In this document: positions 4,679 to 5,753 of the stretch, piece by piece | Numbering within the stretch: position 1 is the stretch's first letter | Layout of the letters: every line of letters starts with the position of its first letter | NCBI GenBank assembly: GCA_902796975.1 | Contig: CADBRF010000080.1 | Coordinates: 1 to 5,753, forward strand | Origin: an uncultured Coriobacteriaceae bacterium | Lineage (GTDB): Bacteria > Actinomycetota > Coriobacteriia > Coriobacteriales > QAMH01 | DNA length: 5,753 nt | Direction: 5' to 3' | Position numbers and translations under genes: made by a program | The notes under the pieces: generated by a model | Databases searched by the model: none | Told to the model about the DNA's origin: nothing | The model's input: only the letters and a program-made list of their open reading frames with translations

Positions 4679-5299
4679 ATGGTCGTACGTGTCGTCTGCC
4701 TTGCTGTGGGGTATCTGTTCGGCTGTTTTCTCACAGCGGATCTTGTCGCTCGGAAAAAGCTCGGTGCGAGCGCTTTCGAAGTGGGGTCTGGCAACCCTGG
4801 CATGGCCAATATCGGAAGCCTGCTCGGGGTGAAATGGGCGGCGGTGACACTCGCGGGCGATATCGGCAAGACCTTGCTGGCATGTCTCATCTGCCGGTTC
4901 ATTCTCGCTCCTGGTTTGGGTCAGCTCGCCACGCTCTGGGCGGGGCTTGGGGCAACGATCGGGCACGATGCACCCTTCTGGCACAGGTTCAAGGGCGGCA
5001 AAGGCGTAACCACGTCTGCTTCGACCATTGTCCTCTTCGACCCTGTGTGGGGAATGGCGGCACTTATCCTGGGACTTGTAATCGTTATCGTTTCCAAGCA
5101 GCTCTGCTATGGGGCAGTTGCTATTCAAGCTATCTTCCTCTTCATCGTCTGCATGCGGTTTGGTCTGGGCGAAGCCGCCCTGCTCTGCTCGATGCTCTTT
5201 TTGTTCACTCTTATGTGCCATGGAGGCCCTTGTTGGCGCGCCCTGCACGGGAAAGAACCGCAGACTGACTTTCTCTCGAAGCTGCACAGCAGCAGGTAG
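4679..5299 (+). CDS. plsY: PlsY-family glycerol-3-phosphate acyltransferase (divergent)
   Basis: 206-residue integral membrane protein of the PlsY family, which acylates glycerol-3-phosphate from acyl phosphate in the first step of phospholipid synthesis. The start ATG 4679 follows AAGG (4666-4669) at 9 nt. Several hydrophobic segments are visible: about 3-24, 52-76, 82-97, 111-138, 143-160 and 163-179. Motif 1 is GSGNPGMAN (36-44), with the essential Ser at 37. Motif 2 is FKGGKGVTTS (104-113), the phosphate-binding loop. Motif 3 aligns as CHGGPCWRALHGKE (180-193). By eye, the Arg ten residues after Ser37 is Ser47, and the Asn of motif 3 (H-x-x-N) is Pro184, while His181 and Glu193 are kept. 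It may be a divergent active enzyme or a paralogue with changed chemistry. No clear promoter lies between the terminator and this gene. Confidence 0.85.
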   Translation: MVVRVVCLAVGYLFGCFLTADLVARKKLGASAFEVGSGNPGMANIGSLLGVKWAAVTLAGDIGKTLLACLICRFILAPGLGQLATLWAGLGATIGHDAPFWHRFKGGKGVTTSASTIVLFDPVWGMAALILGLVIVIVSKQLCYGAVAIQAIFLFIVCMRFGLGEAALLCSMLFLFTLMCHGGPCWRALHGKEPQTDFLSKLHSSR

Positions 5300-5346
5300 G
5301 GTTCTCGCTGCCTTCTGCGCATCGCGAAAGCACCTATTTGGAAACG

Positions 5347-5368
5347 GATGAAAGTCCTCATCATTTTT
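5347..5368 (+). terminator. Weak candidate terminator after plsY
   Basis: GATGA (5347-5351) and TCATC (5358-5362) form a 5-bp stem with a 6-nt loop, followed by A and five T residues (5364-5368). The stem is short and AT-rich, so termination would be weak. It is the only candidate in the 130-nt gap between plsY and the FKBP gene. Confidence 0.3.
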
Positions 5369-5429
5369 CCGTGATTTCACCTCTACACTAGGCGCACTGA
5401 TTATTCTCGATATTGTTCGGAGGAGTTTC

Positions 5430-5753
5430 ATGAGCAACGAAGGCAAACAGGTCAAGGTCCACTACACGGGCACGCTCGACGATGGAACCAAGTTCGATTC
5501 GTCTTACGACCGTAATGAGCCGCTTGCGTTCACCTGCATGGCTGGTCAGATGATTCCCGGTTTCGACAAAGCCGTGAAGGATATGGAGGTTGGCGAGACC
5601 AAGACGGTTCGCCTGGAGCCTGCAGACGCATATGGCGAGTGGGACGAGCGTGGCCTTCAGAAGATGCCCCTCAAGCGCATGCGTGGTGCTGAGACCCTGT
5701 CTGTTGGCGAAAAGGTCACCCTTCGTAACCAGTATGGGCAGCCGTTCCCGGCA
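5430..5753 (+). CDS. SlyD-like FKBP-type peptidyl-prolyl isomerase, 5' part
   Basis: The first 108 codons of an FKBP prolyl isomerase, open to the window edge. ATG 5430 follows GGAGGAG (5419-5425) at 4 nt, a strong site. The FKBP core shows VHYTGTLDDGTKFDSSYDR (residues 10-28), then FTCMAGQMIPGFDKAVKDM (34-52), VGETKTVRLEPADAYGE (54-70). Active-site positions F22, D23, I42, F45 and Y68 are of the SlyD kind. After residue 70 the chain enters the SlyD insert (IF chaperone domain), with WDERGLQKMPLKRM and LSVGEKVTLRNQYGQPFPA. Role: cytoplasmic folding catalyst and chaperone for proline-limited folding. SlyD proteins often also bind nickel through a His-rich tail, which lies beyond the window if present. 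A possible -10 TACACT (5384-5389) lacks a good -35. Confidence 0.92.
   Translation, partial: MSNEGKQVKVHYTGTLDDGTKFDSSYDRNEPLAFTCMAGQMIPGFDKAVKDMEVGETKTVRLEPADAYGEWDERGLQKMPLKRMRGAETLSVGEKVTLRNQYGQPFPA

Noticed and set aside
4570..5268. 232-codon plus-strand frame overlapping plsY and the terminator
   Set aside because: It starts inside the terminator stem and is out of frame with plsY. The product is Cys/Arg/His-rich without family motifs.
4646..5455. 269-codon open frame on the minus strand across plsY
   Set aside because: It overlaps a clear PlsY-family gene and the FKBP start, its product is low in recognisable motifs, and it has no ribosome site. It is a shadow of the plus-strand coding.

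Overview
The window looks like a stretch of chromosomal core genes from a moderately GC-rich Gram-positive actinobacterium, most likely of the class Coriobacteriia (Eggerthella/Slackia/Collinsella relatives). This placement is an inference. It rests on the yggS-sepF-proC-yggT-divIVA order, on a DivIVA whose N-terminal loop resembles actinobacterial Wag31 (RRGYD, no Phe-Arg tip), and on a type A RNase P RNA. No marker gene here fixes the genus.

Positions 1-3499 hold one tight plus-strand gene cluster: the 3' half of yggS (PLP homeostasis), sepF (FtsZ anchor), proC (proline synthesis), yggT (small membrane protein), divIVA (polar/septal scaffold) and a DUF167/YggU gene. Gaps run from 0 to 44 nt, and proC/yggT abut. 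This is the end of a division cluster that in many Gram-positives begins with ftsZ. The products recruit and anchor the division machinery, with two metabolic genes (yggS, proC) carried along.

Positions 3500-3715 are non-coding. They contain a compact repeat structure: two 25-nt direct repeats 52 nt apart, the second lying inside a 20-bp perfect inverted repeat. A rnpB promoter follows, whose TATAAT is flanked exactly by a 5-bp inverted repeat. Positions 3716-4080 are the complete RNase P RNA.

Positions 4081-4605 hold an independent small transcription unit: a leader with a perfect 9-bp inverted repeat, a 100-residue acidic protein that I cannot assign, and a textbook intrinsic terminator. 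Positions 4679-5299 encode a PlsY-family acyltransferase whose motifs 1 and 3 look altered. From 5430 a SlyD-type FKBP prolyl isomerase begins and runs off the window.

Most of the window is ordinary housekeeping DNA. The items most worth a second look are the repeat structure upstream of rnpB, the divergent PlsY, and the unassigned small gene with its leader palindrome. I see no convincing evidence of a wholly new system.
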